From positions 1 through 64,000 of the forward strand of contig NZ_JAKPBU010000011.1 in the NCBI RefSeq assembly GCF_022662495.1: 64,000 nt of DNA, written 5' to 3'. Shown piece by piece: positions 37,477-50,174 of this stretch. The position numbers were made by a program, and so were the translations under genes. A model generated the notes under the pieces. The model saw only the letters and a program-made list of their open reading frames with translations, was not told where the DNA came from and made no database searches. Within the stretch, counting starts at the first letter, position 1. The number at the start of each line of letters is the position of its first letter. Origin of the DNA: Lysobacter sp. M2-1 (GTDB lineage Bacteria; Pseudomonadota; Gammaproteobacteria; Xanthomonadales; Xanthomonadaceae).

Positions 37477-37507
37477 GAGGTGCCCTTCTCCGGCGCCTGC
37501 ACGAGGA

Positions 37508-37549
37508 GCGGGCCGGGATGCCTGCTGACGATCAGTCATCCCGGCCCGC
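37508..37549 (-). terminator. recA-recX intergenic hairpin (partial terminator)
   Basis: A perfect 13-bp inverted repeat (37508-37520 with 37537-37549) and an inner 4-bp stem lie 12 bases after the recA stop. There is no T tract. In E. coli a hairpin at the same place lets only a small share of transcripts into recX; similar attenuation is inferred here. Confidence 0.7.
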
Positions 37550-37561
37550 CGTTGCAACCGG

Positions 37562-38587
<1,026 letters not shown>

Positions 38588-38836
38588 CGTGGTCGTCCTT
38601 CAGGTTCGTATGGGAAATCCGGAATGCGGTCAGGCTAGGCCCGGGTCATCGCAGGGGCTGCGACGCTGCAGCCTTGTACGAAAAAATATTCACGGGGGAC
38701 GCTGGGGGGAACTGGGCAACAACGCAAAGGCGGGTAGGAAAACCCTGAAAAAAATCGCTGGTCGAGCAGGCCCGAGGCAACGCGCCCGGGTTCCCGCCGG
38801 TGCGGGGTGCGGATCGGGCTGCGGCGGGCCGCACCA

Positions 38837-39487
38837 TCACCGGTTCGGCCGCACCAGGCCGCAGTAAAGGCCCTCGATCGCGAAATCCTGGCCCGGCTGC
38901 ACCTCGATCGGGGCGTAATCGGGATTGCGCGGCAGCAGGCGGATGCGGTCCTTGCCGATCTTCAGCAGCTTGACCGTGATTTCCTCGTCGATCCGCGCGA
39001 CCACGATCTGACCGCTGCGTGCGTCGCGGGTGCGGTGCACGCCGATCAGGTCGCCCTCGAAGATGCCTTCGTCGCGCATCGAGTCGCCCTTGACCTTGAG
39101 CAGGTAATCCGGCGACGGCGAGAACAGCACACGGTCGAGCACGAGATAGCTGTCCGGGCCGCTGCTCTCGTCGATGCCCGCGCCAATCGGCAGGCCGGCA
39201 GCGACCTGCCCAAGCACCGGAAGGCGCACGGCGTCCTCCATGGAGGCAAGCGGCAGTTCCCGCTGCGGTGCGGTCGGCGTCCGCAGCAGGCGGATGCCCC
39301 GCGCCCGACCGGGCATGCGCTCGATGGCCCCGGCGGCCTCCATCGCCTCCAGGTGGTACTGGGCGGCGCGCACCCCCTTGAAGCCGAAGGCACGTGAAAT
39401 CTCGGCCTGCGAGGGCGGGAAGCCTTCGGCCTCGATCCGCTCGGCGATCATGGCGAGGATGGCCTGCTGGGTATCGGTGAGTTCCAT
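38837..39487 (-). CDS. lexA: SOS repressor LexA
   Basis: 216 residues from the ATG at 39487. A winged-helix DNA-binding domain (TDTQQAILAMIAERIEAEGF, then AFGFKGVRAAQYHLEAME) is followed by a self-cleavage peptidase. The cleavage pair is Ala97-Gly98 (QVAAGLP), the nucleophile Ser136 (KGDSM) and the general base Lys173 (TVKLLK). A near-perfect palindromic operator overlaps its leader, so it represses itself. Its neighbours pncC (upstream) and recA (downstream) give the xanthomonad lexA-recA-recX arrangement. Confidence 0.97.
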   Translation of the reverse strand: MELTDTQQAILAMIAERIEAEGFPPSQAEISRAFGFKGVRAAQYHLEAMEAAGAIERMPGRARGIRLLRTPTAPQRELPLASMEDAVRLPVLGQVAAGLPIGAGIDESSGPDSYLVLDRVLFSPSPDYLLKVKGDSMRDEGIFEGDLIGVHRTRDARSGQIVVARIDEEITVKLLKIGKDRIRLLPRNPDYAPIEVQPGQDFAIEGLYCGLVRPNR

Positions 39488-39493
39488 GGTGAG

Positions 39494-39508
39494 TAGTATT
39501 ACTACTAA
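39494..39508 (-). promoter_or_regulatory. LexA operator in front of lexA
   Basis: The minus strand reads TTAGTAGTAATACTA, an exact match to the xanthomonad LexA site TTAG-N6-TACTA, 6 bases upstream of the ATG. The site is nearly palindromic beyond this core. Confidence 0.88.
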
Positions 39509-39553
39509 CAAACCATCGGCGCAAGCCTCTCGTTCCGCCTGGCTGCCTCAGGG

Positions 39554-40045
39554 TTACAGAGGTCCGAGACCTTCCAGGGCCGCTGCCACGGTTTGTCGTC
39601 GGACGGCTTCGCGGTCACCTTCGAAGTGGAAAACCTCGGCCCGCGGATAGCCGCCGCGGCGCTTCCATGCGATCCAGACGGTTCCGACCGGCTTGTCCGC
39701 GGTGCCGCCCCCCGGCCCGGCGATCCCGGTGACGGCCACGGCGACGCTGGCACCCGAATTCACCAGCGCACCCGAAACCATTTCGATCGCCGTCTCGCGA
39801 CTCACCGCACCATGGGTTTCCAGGGTCTGGGGGCTCACGCCCAGCAAAGCCTGCTTGGCCTCGTAGCTGTAGGCCGCCATCCCGCAGTCGAACCAGTCCG
39901 AGGATCCGGCGACGTCCGTCACCGTCTTGGCGATCCAGCCGCCGGTGCAGCTCTCGGCAGTGACCAGGTGATCGCGACTGCCACGCAGACGCTCGCCCAG
40001 CGATTGGGCAAGTGCGCGCAGTTGTGCATCGGTGGGGCTCGGCAT
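39554..40045 (-). CDS. pncC: Nicotinamide-nucleotide amidase (CinA C-terminal domain)
   Basis: 163 residues from the ATG at 40045. It has the CinA-C domain only: VTAESCTGGWIAKTVTDVAG, YSYEAKQALLGVS, HGAVSRETAIEM, and AVTGIAGPGGGTADKPVGTV. It deamidates NMN to nicotinate mononucleotide in NAD salvage. The N-terminal molybdopterin-like domain of full CinA is absent, as in E. coli PncC. It lies immediately upstream of lexA, where E. coli has pncC next to recA. Confidence 0.94.
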   Translation of the reverse strand: MPSPTDAQLRALAQSLGERLRGSRDHLVTAESCTGGWIAKTVTDVAGSSDWFDCGMAAYSYEAKQALLGVSPQTLETHGAVSRETAIEMVSGALVNSGASVAVAVTGIAGPGGGTADKPVGTVWIAWKRRGGYPRAEVFHFEGDREAVRRQTVAAALEGLGPL

Positions 40046-40225
40046 GCGGCAGGCAGTTCGGCGGAGGAACGTTGAATTGTCGGCTGAAACCCAGCGCCCG
40101 TGTTGCATGGCCGCGGCGCCCTTTCACGCAATCTGCTCGCGATCAACCACCGCCGGCTGGAGTCACCGGCCGGCGCATGGATCCTGCTGCCCCGCTTTCC
40201 TCGTCCGGAAACTCGAAGCCCGCCC

Positions 40226-42856
40226 TCAGTGATAGTTGTAGCGGAACGTGATGCCGTACGTGGCCGGCGCGCCGAGGAACGCGTTGTAGGTATTGAGCGG
40301 ATCCCCGGGCTGCGGCGTGCCGACCGCCTGCAGCGGGCCGTCGAAGGCGACCTGCACGTATTCGGCATCGAAGATGTTCAGGCCCCACAGCTCCACCGCC
40401 CAGCGCTTGTCGCGCCGCCCCAGGCCGATCCGGGCATTGACCACGGTGAAGGCGTCCTGCAGTTTTTCGTCGTCAAGGTCCGAACCGGTGTTGTAGTCCG
40501 ACATGTACTTCGCGCCCAGGTTGAAGCGCGCGACCAGGTCGCTGGCGAAATCCCATTCGTAGGTGATCGAGGCCGAACCCGACCACTTCGGCGCGAAGCT
40601 CATCTGCGCGCCCGGCAGTTTGTACAGCTGGCCGGTGGGCTCGACGAAATCCGCCCCGGGGATGTCGTCGCCGTACTGGGTATTGGCATACATCAAGCCC
40701 CCCTGCAGCATCAACCCGGGGATGGCGTTGGGCTGCCACAGGATTTCGCTGTCGATGCCGCGCGAGACCACTTCCGGAATCGAGCGCACCACGAAACTCG
40801 TGCCGAGGAAGCTGTTGAGCTGGAAGTCGTCGTAGGTCTGGTGGAACAAGGTCGCGTTCAGCAGCAGGTTCCCACCCGCCCAGGTGGTCTTGGCGCCGAG
40901 TTCGTAGCTGTCGACGAACTCGCCCGGGAACGACGTGTCGTTCACCGGCAAGATGCCGGCGCCGCCGCTGGACAGGCCGTTGGAAGATTGCACGCGGTCC
41001 AGGTTGAAGCCGCCGCCTTTGTAGCCGCGCGCGGCCGACGCGTAGGTCATCACGTTTTCGTTCCAGCGATAGGCCGCCTTGAACGTGCCCGACCACTCCT
41101 TCTCCTCGCGTTCCTGCTCGCTGATGCGGCCGTTGTGCAGGGCGTTGGCCCAGGGCAAGCACATGAAGCCGGCCACCTGCGGCGCGATCGCGCCGATCAG
41201 TTGGGCCTGGACGTCAGGCGGCAGGAACGCCCAGATGGCGATGCGCTGCGCCAGCGCGCCGCCGACCGTGGCTGCAGGATTGGCCAGCACCGCGCCGCAT
41301 GAGGCGCTGCCGTTGGGATTGGAGAACACCGAGCGCAGCTCCTTCTCTTCGCGGGTGTAGCGAAGGCCCAGGGTCAGGTCGAGCGCCTCGGTCGCGTGCC
41401 AGGTGTTGTTGGTAAAGATCGCCGCGCTCTTCGCGTTCTGGTTGTGCCGGTCAAGGGCACCGAGCCCGGCGAAGCCGGTGCCGAACGGGCGGCCGCTGAC
41501 CTGCGAGAAGAACGTGGCCGGATTCGCGGTGTCGAACGGCAGGCCCAGCGCGGTCACGCCCTGTGCCACGCGCTGCAGCACCAGGGTCGACAGATAGGGC
41601 TCGTAGGCGGCGCCGATGCGGTAGGACTCGTTGCGCTCGATGTCCTCGTCCGAATAGAACGCGCCCACCATCCAGTCGACACGGTCGGTGGAGCCGGTCA
41701 GACGGAATTCCTGGCTGAAGCTTTCGAAGCCGCTGAAATTCTCGTCCTCATCGGCGTTGCGATAGAGGATATCAGCGGCGGTGAAGTCGAAGTCGATGCC
41801 GTGAATCAGTTCCCAGTCGCGCTGCGCGGTGATCGAAGTCAGCGTGGCACCGCCGAACCACGGCAGTTCCCAGTTGATTTCCGCGGAAACGCCCTTGTCC
41901 TTGATGTCCTGCTCGGTGCTGCGGTTGCTGTAGGCCGTGCGTCCGAACGGATCGGCGGGGATGGCGATGGCGTTGCCGCCGCCGAGGATGTTGATCAGTG
42001 GCGCCGTGCCGCCACTGACCAGCTGCACGGCAGTGCAACAGTTCTCCTCGCGGCTGGAGAAGTCGCCAGAGAGGAGGATGTCGACGTTTTCGCTGGGTTC
42101 CAGCAGCAGCTTGCCGCGTAGGGTGTGGTAGTTCTGGTCGTAGTCCTCTTCCTCGGTGCGTGGGCCGGCGCCGGTGACCACGTCCATCCAACCGTCGCGC
42201 TTGCGCTTGGCGGCATAGACGCTGAAGGCGGCGTTCTCGCCCAGCGCGTCGTTGTACGCGCCCGACACGCCGAGGGCGCCGTAATTGCCGACCGTGATTT
42301 CGCCATCGAGCTCCTGGTTGTAGCCGGGGCGCTTGGTAATCACGTTGATCACGCCAGCGGAGGTGTTCTTGCCGAAGACGGTGCCCTGCGGACCCTTCAA
42401 CACCTCGATCCGCTCGACTTCGCCCAGATCGCCGAAGCCCACGCTGTTGCGCGGCCGGTAGACGCCGTCGATCACCACGCCGACCGAGGATTCCAGGCCG
42501 ACGTTGTCACCGACGGTGCCGATCCCGCGGATCCGCGCAGTGGTGATGCCCTCGTTCTGGGTGCTGGTCACGGTGAACCCGGGCACGAGCACCTGCAGAT
42601 CCTTGATGTCGCGGATGCCGTTGTCCTGGATCAACTGTTGCGGTATCGACGTGACCGCGATCGGCACGTCCTGCATCTGTTCTTCGCGCTTCTGCGCGGT
42701 GACGGTCATGGTGGACAGCGTCGTCGGCTCTTCCGCATCCGGGTCCGTCGCAGTCGCGGGCGCCTGCTGCGCGCTGGCCGCTGTCGGAAGCCCCAGCGAA
42801 ACGAGAACAGCCAGCACGGCGACGGCGAGCGTTGCACGCGGCGGTTGGATGGTCAT
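40226..42856 (-). CDS. TonB-dependent outer-membrane receptor
   Basis: 876 residues. The signal peptide is about 1-29 (AASA). A TonB-box-like segment (STMTVTAQKREEQ, about 48-60) precedes a plug domain (VPIAVTSIPQQLI, GVYRPRNSVGFGDLGEVERI, LKGPQGTVFGKNTSAGVINV) and a 22-strand-type barrel to the C-terminus, which ends in an aromatic-containing strand (YGITFRYNYH). It takes up an unknown ligand (siderophore, vitamin or glycan). No transporter, regulator or degradative gene lies beside it. The frame continues upstream across the mutS promoter and into mutS antisense, which is rejected. Confidence 0.93.
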   Translation of the reverse strand: MTIQPPRATLAVAVLAVLVSLGLPTAASAQQAPATATDPDAEEPTTLSTMTVTAQKREEQMQDVPIAVTSIPQQLIQDNGIRDIKDLQVLVPGFTVTSTQNEGITTARIRGIGTVGDNVGLESSVGVVIDGVYRPRNSVGFGDLGEVERIEVLKGPQGTVFGKNTSAGVINVITKRPGYNQELDGEITVGNYGALGVSGAYNDALGENAAFSVYAAKRKRDGWMDVVTGAGPRTEEEDYDQNYHTLRGKLLLEPSENVDILLSGDFSSREENCCTAVQLVSGGTAPLINILGGGNAIAIPADPFGRTAYSNRSTEQDIKDKGVSAEINWELPWFGGATLTSITAQRDWELIHGIDFDFTAADILYRNADEDENFSGFESFSQEFRLTGSTDRVDWMVGAFYSDEDIERNESYRIGAAYEPYLSTLVLQRVAQGVTALGLPFDTANPATFFSQVSGRPFGTGFAGLGALDRHNQNAKSAAIFTNNTWHATEALDLTLGLRYTREEKELRSVFSNPNGSASCGAVLANPAATVGGALAQRIAIWAFLPPDVQAQLIGAIAPQVAGFMCLPWANALHNGRISEQEREEKEWSGTFKAAYRWNENVMTYASAARGYKGGGFNLDRVQSSNGLSSGGAGILPVNDTSFPGEFVDSYELGAKTTWAGGNLLLNATLFHQTYDDFQLNSFLGTSFVVRSIPEVVSRGIDSEILWQPNAIPGLMLQGGLMYANTQYGDDIPGADFVEPTGQLYKLPGAQMSFAPKWSGSASITYEWDFASDLVARFNLGAKYMSDYNTGSDLDDEKLQDAFTVVNARIGLGRRDKRWAVELWGLNIFDAEYVQVAFDGPLQAVGTPQPGDPLNTYNAFLGAPATYGITFRYNYH

Positions 42857-43078
42857 GGCGATGTCCCCTTGGATGTGTGCAATGCGGATGACTACACAAC
42901 GGAGAAAATCCGGTGACGGGGCCGGACCGAAGTCCGCCCGGTCGCATCGGCGACGCATTCCCCGCGGCCGGATCGGTGGGGACGCCCCGGCCATGCACGG
43001 CACGCTAGCACAAGCCAGGGCAGCCGGCATGGGCATGGCTTGGGGCACACTATCGGGCCACGCCCGCTCCCTGCGCAG

Positions 43079-45697
43079 ATGTCCGCCGAACACACGCCGT
43101 TGATGAAGCAGTTCTTCGCCGCCAAGGCGGAGCATCCGGACATCCTGCTGTTGTTCCGCATGGGCGATTTCTACGAGCTGTTCTACGACGATGCCCGCAA
43201 GGCGGCGCGGCTGCTTGACATCACCCTGACCCAGCGCGGGAGCTCCGCCGGACAGCCGATCCCGATGGCCGGCGTGCCGGTGCATGCCTACGAAGGCTAT
43301 CTGGCAAGACTGGTGGCGCTGGGCGAGTCGGTGGCGATCTGCGAGCAGATCGGCGATCCCGCGCTGGCCAAGGGCTTGGTCGAACGCAAGGTCGTACGCA
43401 TCGTTACCCCCGGCACCGTGACCGACGAGGCCTTGCTGCCGGAGCGGCGCGACACGCTGCTGCTGGCGCTCGCGCGCGGCGGCGCGTCGCGGGGAGGCGT
43501 CGGCTATGGGCTGGCGTGGGCGGATCTGGCCGCGGGTCGCTTCCTGGTCAACGAAGTTGCCAGCGACGATGCGCTTGAGGCCGAACTTGCGCGCCTGCAG
43601 CCAGCCGAACTGCTTGTGCCGGACGAGGACGGCTGGCCGGGCTTCGTGCTCGAGCGCGGCGGCCTGCGCCGGCGCGCGCCGTGGCTGTTCGATGCCGATG
43701 GCGGACGCCGCCAGCTGCTGCGGTTCTTCGCCCTGCACGATCTTTCCGGGTTCGGTATCGACGAAGGCCTGGCGTGCAAGGGACGCCTGGCCGTCGCCGC
43801 CGCGGGCGCCCTGCTCGGCTATGTCGAGGAGACCCAGAAGCAGCGCCTCCCGCATCTGACCACGATCGCCGTGGAAGCCAGCGACGGCGCCATCGCGATG
43901 AATGCCGCCACCCGCCGGCACCTGGAACTGGATACGCGCATCGATGGCGATACGAAGACCACCCTGCTTGGCGTGCTCGACACGACGGTGACGCCGATGG
44001 GCGGGCGCCTGCTCCGTCGCTGGCTGCATCGGCCGCTGCGCGACCGCCAGGTCGTGCGCGAACGGCACCAGGCCGTGGCGACCCTGATCGAGAGTCGCGC
44101 CGACGCCGCAGTGCGCGACGCGTTCCGCGCGCTCGGCGATCTGGAGCGCATCCTCTCCCGCATCGCCCTGCGCAGCGCACGTCCGCGCGACCTGTCCACG
44201 CTGCGCGATGGCCTGAACCTGGTGCCGGAAGTGCGCAAGCTGCTGGCGCCGCTGGATTCACCGCGCCTGCAGGCGCTGCACGATGCCCTTGGCGAACATG
44301 CGGGACATGCCGCGCGCCTGACCCGTGCGCTTGTCGCGCAGCCACCCGTCCTGGCACGCGATGGGGGCGTCTTCGCGGAGGGTTTCGATGCCGAACTCGA
44401 CGAACTGCGCCAGCTGTCGAGCAACGCGGATCGATTCCTGGTCGACCTGGAAGCACGGGAGAAAGCCGCCACCGGAATCCCCACGCTCAAGGTGGGTTAC
44501 AACCGTGTCCACGGCTATTACATCGAGATCAGCAAAGGCCAGAGCGAGCGAGCGCCGGCGCACTACACCCGGCGACAGACCCTGACCGGAGCCGAGCGCT
44601 ACATCACCGAAGAACTGAAGATCTTCGAGGACAAGGTGCTGTCCTCACGCGAACGCGCACTCGCGCGGGAAAAACTGCTCTACGAAAGCCTGCTCGACAC
44701 GCTCAACGAGAACCTGGAACCGCTCAAGCATTCCGCGGCGGCATTGAGCGAACTCGATGCCCTCGCCTGTTTCGCCGAACGCGCACAGACGCTCGACTGG
44801 AACCAGCCGGTACTGTCCGAGGGTCCGGGGATGCACATCGAAGGCGGGCGCCACCCTGTCGTCGAAGCCGTGCGCGACGAGCCGTTCACTCCCAACGACC
44901 TGGTGCTCGACTGCGCGCCGGACCATAGCGGCCTGCGCATGCTGGTGATCACCGGCCCCAACATGGGCGGCAAGAGCACGTACATGCGCCAGAACGCGCT
45001 GATCGTGCTGCTCGCGCATATCGGCAGTTTCGTCCCGGCCGCGCGCGCCGAGATCGGACCGATCGACCGCATCCTCACCCGCATCGGCGCCGGCGACGAC
45101 CTGGCGCGCGGACAATCCACCTTCATGGTGGAAATGGCGGAAACCTCCTACATCCTGCATCACGCCACCGACCAGTCGCTGGTGCTGATGGACGAGATCG
45201 GCCGCGGCACATCGACCTACGATGGCCTGGCGCTCGCCGATGCCTGTGCGCGCCACCTGGCAGCGGTGAACCGGAGCTACACCCTGTTCGCCACGCACTA
45301 CTTCGAATTGACCGCGCTGGCCGAACCGGGCAGCGGCATTGCCAACGTGCACCTGGATGCGGTCGAACACCACGACCCGGTCGCAGGCGAGAGTCTGGTG
45401 TTCATACATGCGGTGAAGGACGGGCCGGCCGATCGCAGCTTCGGCCTGCAGGTCGCGGCGCTGGCCGGGCTGCCGAAATCCGTGGTACGCCAGGCGCGCG
45501 CTAGGCTCGCCGAACTCGAGGCGCGACGTGATGCGCCCTCCTCCCCGCTTACCGCGCAGGCGCTCGATGCGCCACAGCAGATCGGATTGTTCGCGCCTGC
45601 ATCCGCCGCGCTCGAGGCCCTGGCAACACTGGATCCGGACGAACTGACGCCGAAGCAGGCGCTCGAAGCCCTGTACCGGATCAAGGCCCTGCAATAA
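43079..45697 (+). CDS. mutS: DNA mismatch repair protein MutS
   Basis: 872 residues from the ATG at 43079 ([20 protein letters not shown]). The mismatch-binding domain has the Phe-x-Glu motif ([11 protein letters not shown]). The ATPase has Walker [19 protein letters not shown], Walker [17 protein letters not shown] and [11 protein letters not shown]-terminal tetramerisation/beta-clamp tail contains QIGLFAP. It is divergent from the TonB receptor with a 220-base gap. No mutL is in the window. Confidence 0.98.
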   Translation: MSAEHTPLMKQFFAAKAEHPDILLLFRMGDFYELFYDDARKAARLLDITLTQRGSSAGQPIPMAGVPVHAYEGYLARLVALGESVAICEQIGDPALAKGLVERKVVRIVTPGTVTDEALLPERRDTLLLALARGGASRGGVGYGLAWADLAAGRFLVNEVASDDALEAELARLQPAELLVPDEDGWPGFVLERGGLRRRAPWLFDADGGRRQLLRFFALHDLSGFGIDEGLACKGRLAVAAAGALLGYVEETQKQRLPHLTTIAVEASDGAIAMNAATRRHLELDTRIDGDTKTTLLGVLDTTVTPMGGRLLRRWLHRPLRDRQVVRERHQAVATLIESRADAAVRDAFRALGDLERILSRIALRSARPRDLSTLRDGLNLVPEVRKLLAPLDSPRLQALHDALGEHAGHAARLTRALVAQPPVLARDGGVFAEGFDAELDELRQLSSNADRFLVDLEAREKAATGIPTLKVGYNRVHGYYIEISKGQSERAPAHYTRRQTLTGAERYITEELKIFEDKVLSSRERALAREKLLYESLLDTLNENLEPLKHSAAALSELDALACFAERAQTLDWNQPVLSEGPGMHIEGGRHPVVEAVRDEPFTPNDLVLDCAPDHSGLRMLVITGPNMGGKSTYMRQNALIVLLAHIGSFVPAARAEIGPIDRILTRIGAGDDLARGQSTFMVEMAETSYILHHATDQSLVLMDEIGRGTSTYDGLALADACARHLAAVNRSYTLFATHYFELTALAEPGSGIANVHLDAVEHHDPVAGESLVFIHAVKDGPADRSFGLQVAALAGLPKSVVRQARARLAELEARRDAPSSPLTAQALDAPQQIGLFAPASAALEALATLDPDELTPKQALEALYRIKALQ

Positions 45698-45753
45698 CCG
45701 GGTACTAACGCGTTCGGCCGTAGCGTGGCTTCCCCTTACCGGACGGACCGGCC

Positions 45754-46431
45754 ATGACCACTTCGATGACTCAGGATCTAGCCTCGCAGCTGCAGGGTGG
45801 GCCGGTACAGCAGATCGCGCAGCAGCTGGGCGTGGATCCGGCCACCGCACAGACCGCGGTGACCGCCGCATTGCCGTTGCTGATCGGCGCGCTCGGCCGC
45901 AATGCCAGCCAGCCCGGGGGCGCGCAGGCGCTGTTCGGTGCGCTGCAGAACGATCACGCCGGCGCTGGCGGCCTGGGCCAGTTGCTCGGCGCGGTGCTCG
46001 GCGGCGACCACAGCCGGCAGACCGATGGCGCCGGCATCCTCGGCCACATCTTCGGCGGCCGCCAGCCACGCGCCGAACAGGCCGTCGGCCGGAGCACCGG
46101 CATCGGCCAGGACAAGGCCAATCTGCTGCTGCGCTGGCTCGCCCCGATCGTGCTGGCCTATCTGGCCAAGCGCATGTTCGAGAACCGGCAGGTGTCGGCC
46201 GGCGGTGCATCGTTGCCGCAAGGCTCGGCCCACCAGCCACCGGCGCAGGCGCCCTCTCCCGGCGTGCTCGGCGACATCCTCGAGCAGGAGACACGCACGG
46301 TCGAACAGCAAGGTGGACCGCTCGGCAGCGTGCTCGGCCAGGTGCTGGACCGCGATGGCGACGGTGACACCGATTTCAGCGACCTGCTGAAGATCGGGGG
46401 TTCAATTCTCGGCGGCCCGCGGAGGGTTTGA
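45754..46431 (+). CDS. DUF937 protein with C-terminal calcium-loop-like motif
   Basis: 225 residues. The N-terminal 120 residues are DUF937-like, with repeated helices around GGPVQQIAQQLGVDP and TAALPLLIGALGRNA. A short hydrophobic stretch (LLLRWLAPIVLAYLAK) follows. The end carries DRDGDGDTDFSDLLKIG, which resembles an EF-hand/dockerin calcium loop. No signal peptide is seen. Function is unknown. It follows mutS by 56 bases in the same orientation. Confidence 0.82.
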   Translation: MTTSMTQDLASQLQGGPVQQIAQQLGVDPATAQTAVTAALPLLIGALGRNASQPGGAQALFGALQNDHAGAGGLGQLLGAVLGGDHSRQTDGAGILGHIFGGRQPRAEQAVGRSTGIGQDKANLLLRWLAPIVLAYLAKRMFENRQVSAGGASLPQGSAHQPPAQAPSPGVLGDILEQETRTVEQQGGPLGSVLGQVLDRDGDGDTDFSDLLKIGGSILGGPRRV

Positions 46432-46495
46432 ATCGGCGCGCCTCCCGGCCGCAGACGCGACGTCGGCCGGACAGCCGCAACACTACGGGCTTGCA

Positions 46496-46510
46496 ATAGC
46501 AATCACCTAT
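46496..46510 (+). promoter_or_regulatory. OxyR-like half-site upstream of katG
   Basis: ATAG-N7-CTAT matches exactly half of the OxyR tetrad consensus (ATAG-N7-CTAT-N7-ATAG-N7-CTAT). The second half is weak (GTCG, CAAT). It lies 160 bases before the katG ATG. OxyR control of katG is common in Proteobacteria; here it is an inference. Confidence 0.5.
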
Positions 46511-46573
46511 CGGATCTGTCGAATCATTCAATTTTCCTTTGCACCGGGACGGTCGTAGCCTCGTTCCAGCTGA

Positions 46574-48925
<2,352 letters not shown>

Positions 48926-48962
48926 CGGCAAGAACGCGGGCGCCGACACGGCGCCTGACGAC

Positions 48963-48993
48963 GGAACGCCGGCGCAAGCCGGCGTTCCTGTTT
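48963..48993 (+). terminator. Terminator after katG
   Basis: An 11-bp stem (48963-48973 with 48978-48988), GCAA loop, then TGTTT. It lies between the convergent katG and hslR and may work in both directions. Confidence 0.75.
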
Positions 48994-48997
48994 CCGG

Positions 48998-49408
48998 CTA
49001 CAGCGTGTCGATATCGCCGAGCGCGCGGATCAGGCGGCGGGCGCGCTTGTCGGGTTTGGTCTCGGGTGCGCGATAACCTGCGCGCGCGGCTGCGCGGGTC
49101 GCACGTTCGGCCTCGCGTCGCTCTCGCGAGGCCTCGCCTTCCTCATAGAGCCCCTGCGCGACCGAAGCCGGTCCGCGCATGCCGGAGAGTGCACGGACGA
49201 TGATCTCGAACACCTCCTCGCCCCGCCGTATGAACAGGCGATCTCCCACCCGCACCAGGCGCGAGGGCTTGGCGCGTTGGCCGCCGACCTCGACCTTGCC
49301 TGATTCAACCGCCAGCTTGGCCAGGCTGCGCGTCCTGAAAAAGCGCGCCGCCCAGAGCCAGACATCGATGCGGGTGCCGGCAGCAGCGTTGTCGGTTGCG
49401 GATTCCAT
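48998..49408 (-). CDS. hslR: Heat shock protein 15 (S4-domain ribosome-associated protein)
   Basis: 136 residues. An S4 RNA-binding domain opens the protein (TRIDVWLWAARFFRTRSLAK, then VESGKVEVGGQRAKPS, then VGDRLFIRRGEE), followed by a basic tail (RATRAAARAGYRAPETKPDK). Hsp15 binds stalled 50S subunits with nascent chains and helps recycle them. The gene is convergent with katG and monocistronic as far as can be seen. Confidence 0.93.
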   Translation of the reverse strand: MESATDNAAAGTRIDVWLWAARFFRTRSLAKLAVESGKVEVGGQRAKPSRLVRVGDRLFIRRGEEVFEIIVRALSGMRGPASVAQGLYEEGEASRERREAERATRAAARAGYRAPETKPDKRARRLIRALGDIDTL

Positions 49409-49535
49409 GCTGGGGACATTCTAACCAGCGTTGCGGACGGGTCCGGCAGCGTGCAGTCGTGCATGTCGGCCGCAGCGAACCGGTGCGGCGCTTCCGCCAA
49501 AGCACGCGCTGCCAGGTCCCGGCCAGTCGAACTCA

Positions 49536-49568
49536 TAAACGCGAACGGCCACCTTGCGGTGGCCGTTC
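49536..49568 (-). terminator. Terminator of the rplS transcript
   Basis: An 11-bp stem (49543-49553 with 49558-49568) and a 4-base loop. On the minus strand it runs into GCGTTTATG. It lies 25 bases after the rplS stop. Confidence 0.75.
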
Positions 49569-49593
49569 CAGGCATCGCCTGAAGGCGCGGGTC

Positions 49594-50001
49594 TTACTCG
49601 GCGGCTTCGGCTGCAGCAGCGGCGGCAGCCGCAGCATTCTTGGCCTTGGCATTGCCCGCCAGGTCTTCCTTGATGCGCGCCTTCTTGCCTTCCAGCCCGC
49701 GCAGGTAGTACAGCTTGCCCGCACGCACGTCGCCGCGGCGCTTGACCTTGACCGATTCGATCGCGGCGCTGTAACTCTGGAACACGCGCTCGACGCCGTA
49801 GCCATGCGAGATCTTGCGCACGGTGAAGGCGGAGTTGAGGCCGGCGTTCTTCTTGGCGATGACCACGCCTTCGTAGGCCTGCACGCGCTCGCGGTTGCCT
49901 TCCTTGACCTTGACGTTGACGATGACGGTATCGCCCGGACCGAATTCCGGCAGCTGGCGCTGCGCCTGGTCGGCTTCGAATTGCTGGATGAGCTTGTTCA
50001 T
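49594..50001 (-). CDS. rplS: 50S ribosomal protein L19
   Basis: 135 residues with the L19 landmarks [58 protein letters not shown] and [17 protein letters not shown]. The end is an Ala-rich tail ([12 protein letters not shown]) longer than in E. coli. It is the last gene of the rpsP-rimM-trmD-rplS group, but 173 bases after trmD and with its own likely promoter. Confidence 0.98.
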   Translation of the reverse strand: MNKLIQQFEADQAQRQLPEFGPGDTVIVNVKVKEGNRERVQAYEGVVIAKKNAGLNSAFTVRKISHGYGVERVFQSYSAAIESVKVKRRGDVRAGKLYYLRGLEGKKARIKEDLAGNAKAKNAAAAAAAAAEAAE

Positions 50002-50120
50002 GGGAATCGCCTTGGAGCTGTGCCCGAGCGGGCTGCCTGTTGGACGCTCTGTTCAGAGCTTAGTTGTATGCGCGAGTGCACGCGGACCCGCGTCATGGCC
50101 TTGGTGGAACGAAGCCGCGC

Positions 50121-50126
50121 ATTATA
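50121..50126 (-). promoter_or_regulatory. Consensus -10 (TATAAT) upstream of rplS
   Basis: The minus strand reads TATAAT with TTTTGTCGC just upstream, in the 173-base trmD-rplS gap. It predicts a transcript start near 50114 and a leader of about 110 bases. The -35 is not clear. Confidence 0.6.
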
Positions 50127-50174
50127 GCGACAAAATTCCCTGTGATGCCATGGGGTTAGCGGACGCCGGGCCGG

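Noticed and set aside
42857-44068. N-terminal extension of the TonB receptor through the mutS promoter and coding region
   Set aside because: The signal peptide begins at 42856; the extension is antisense of mutS.
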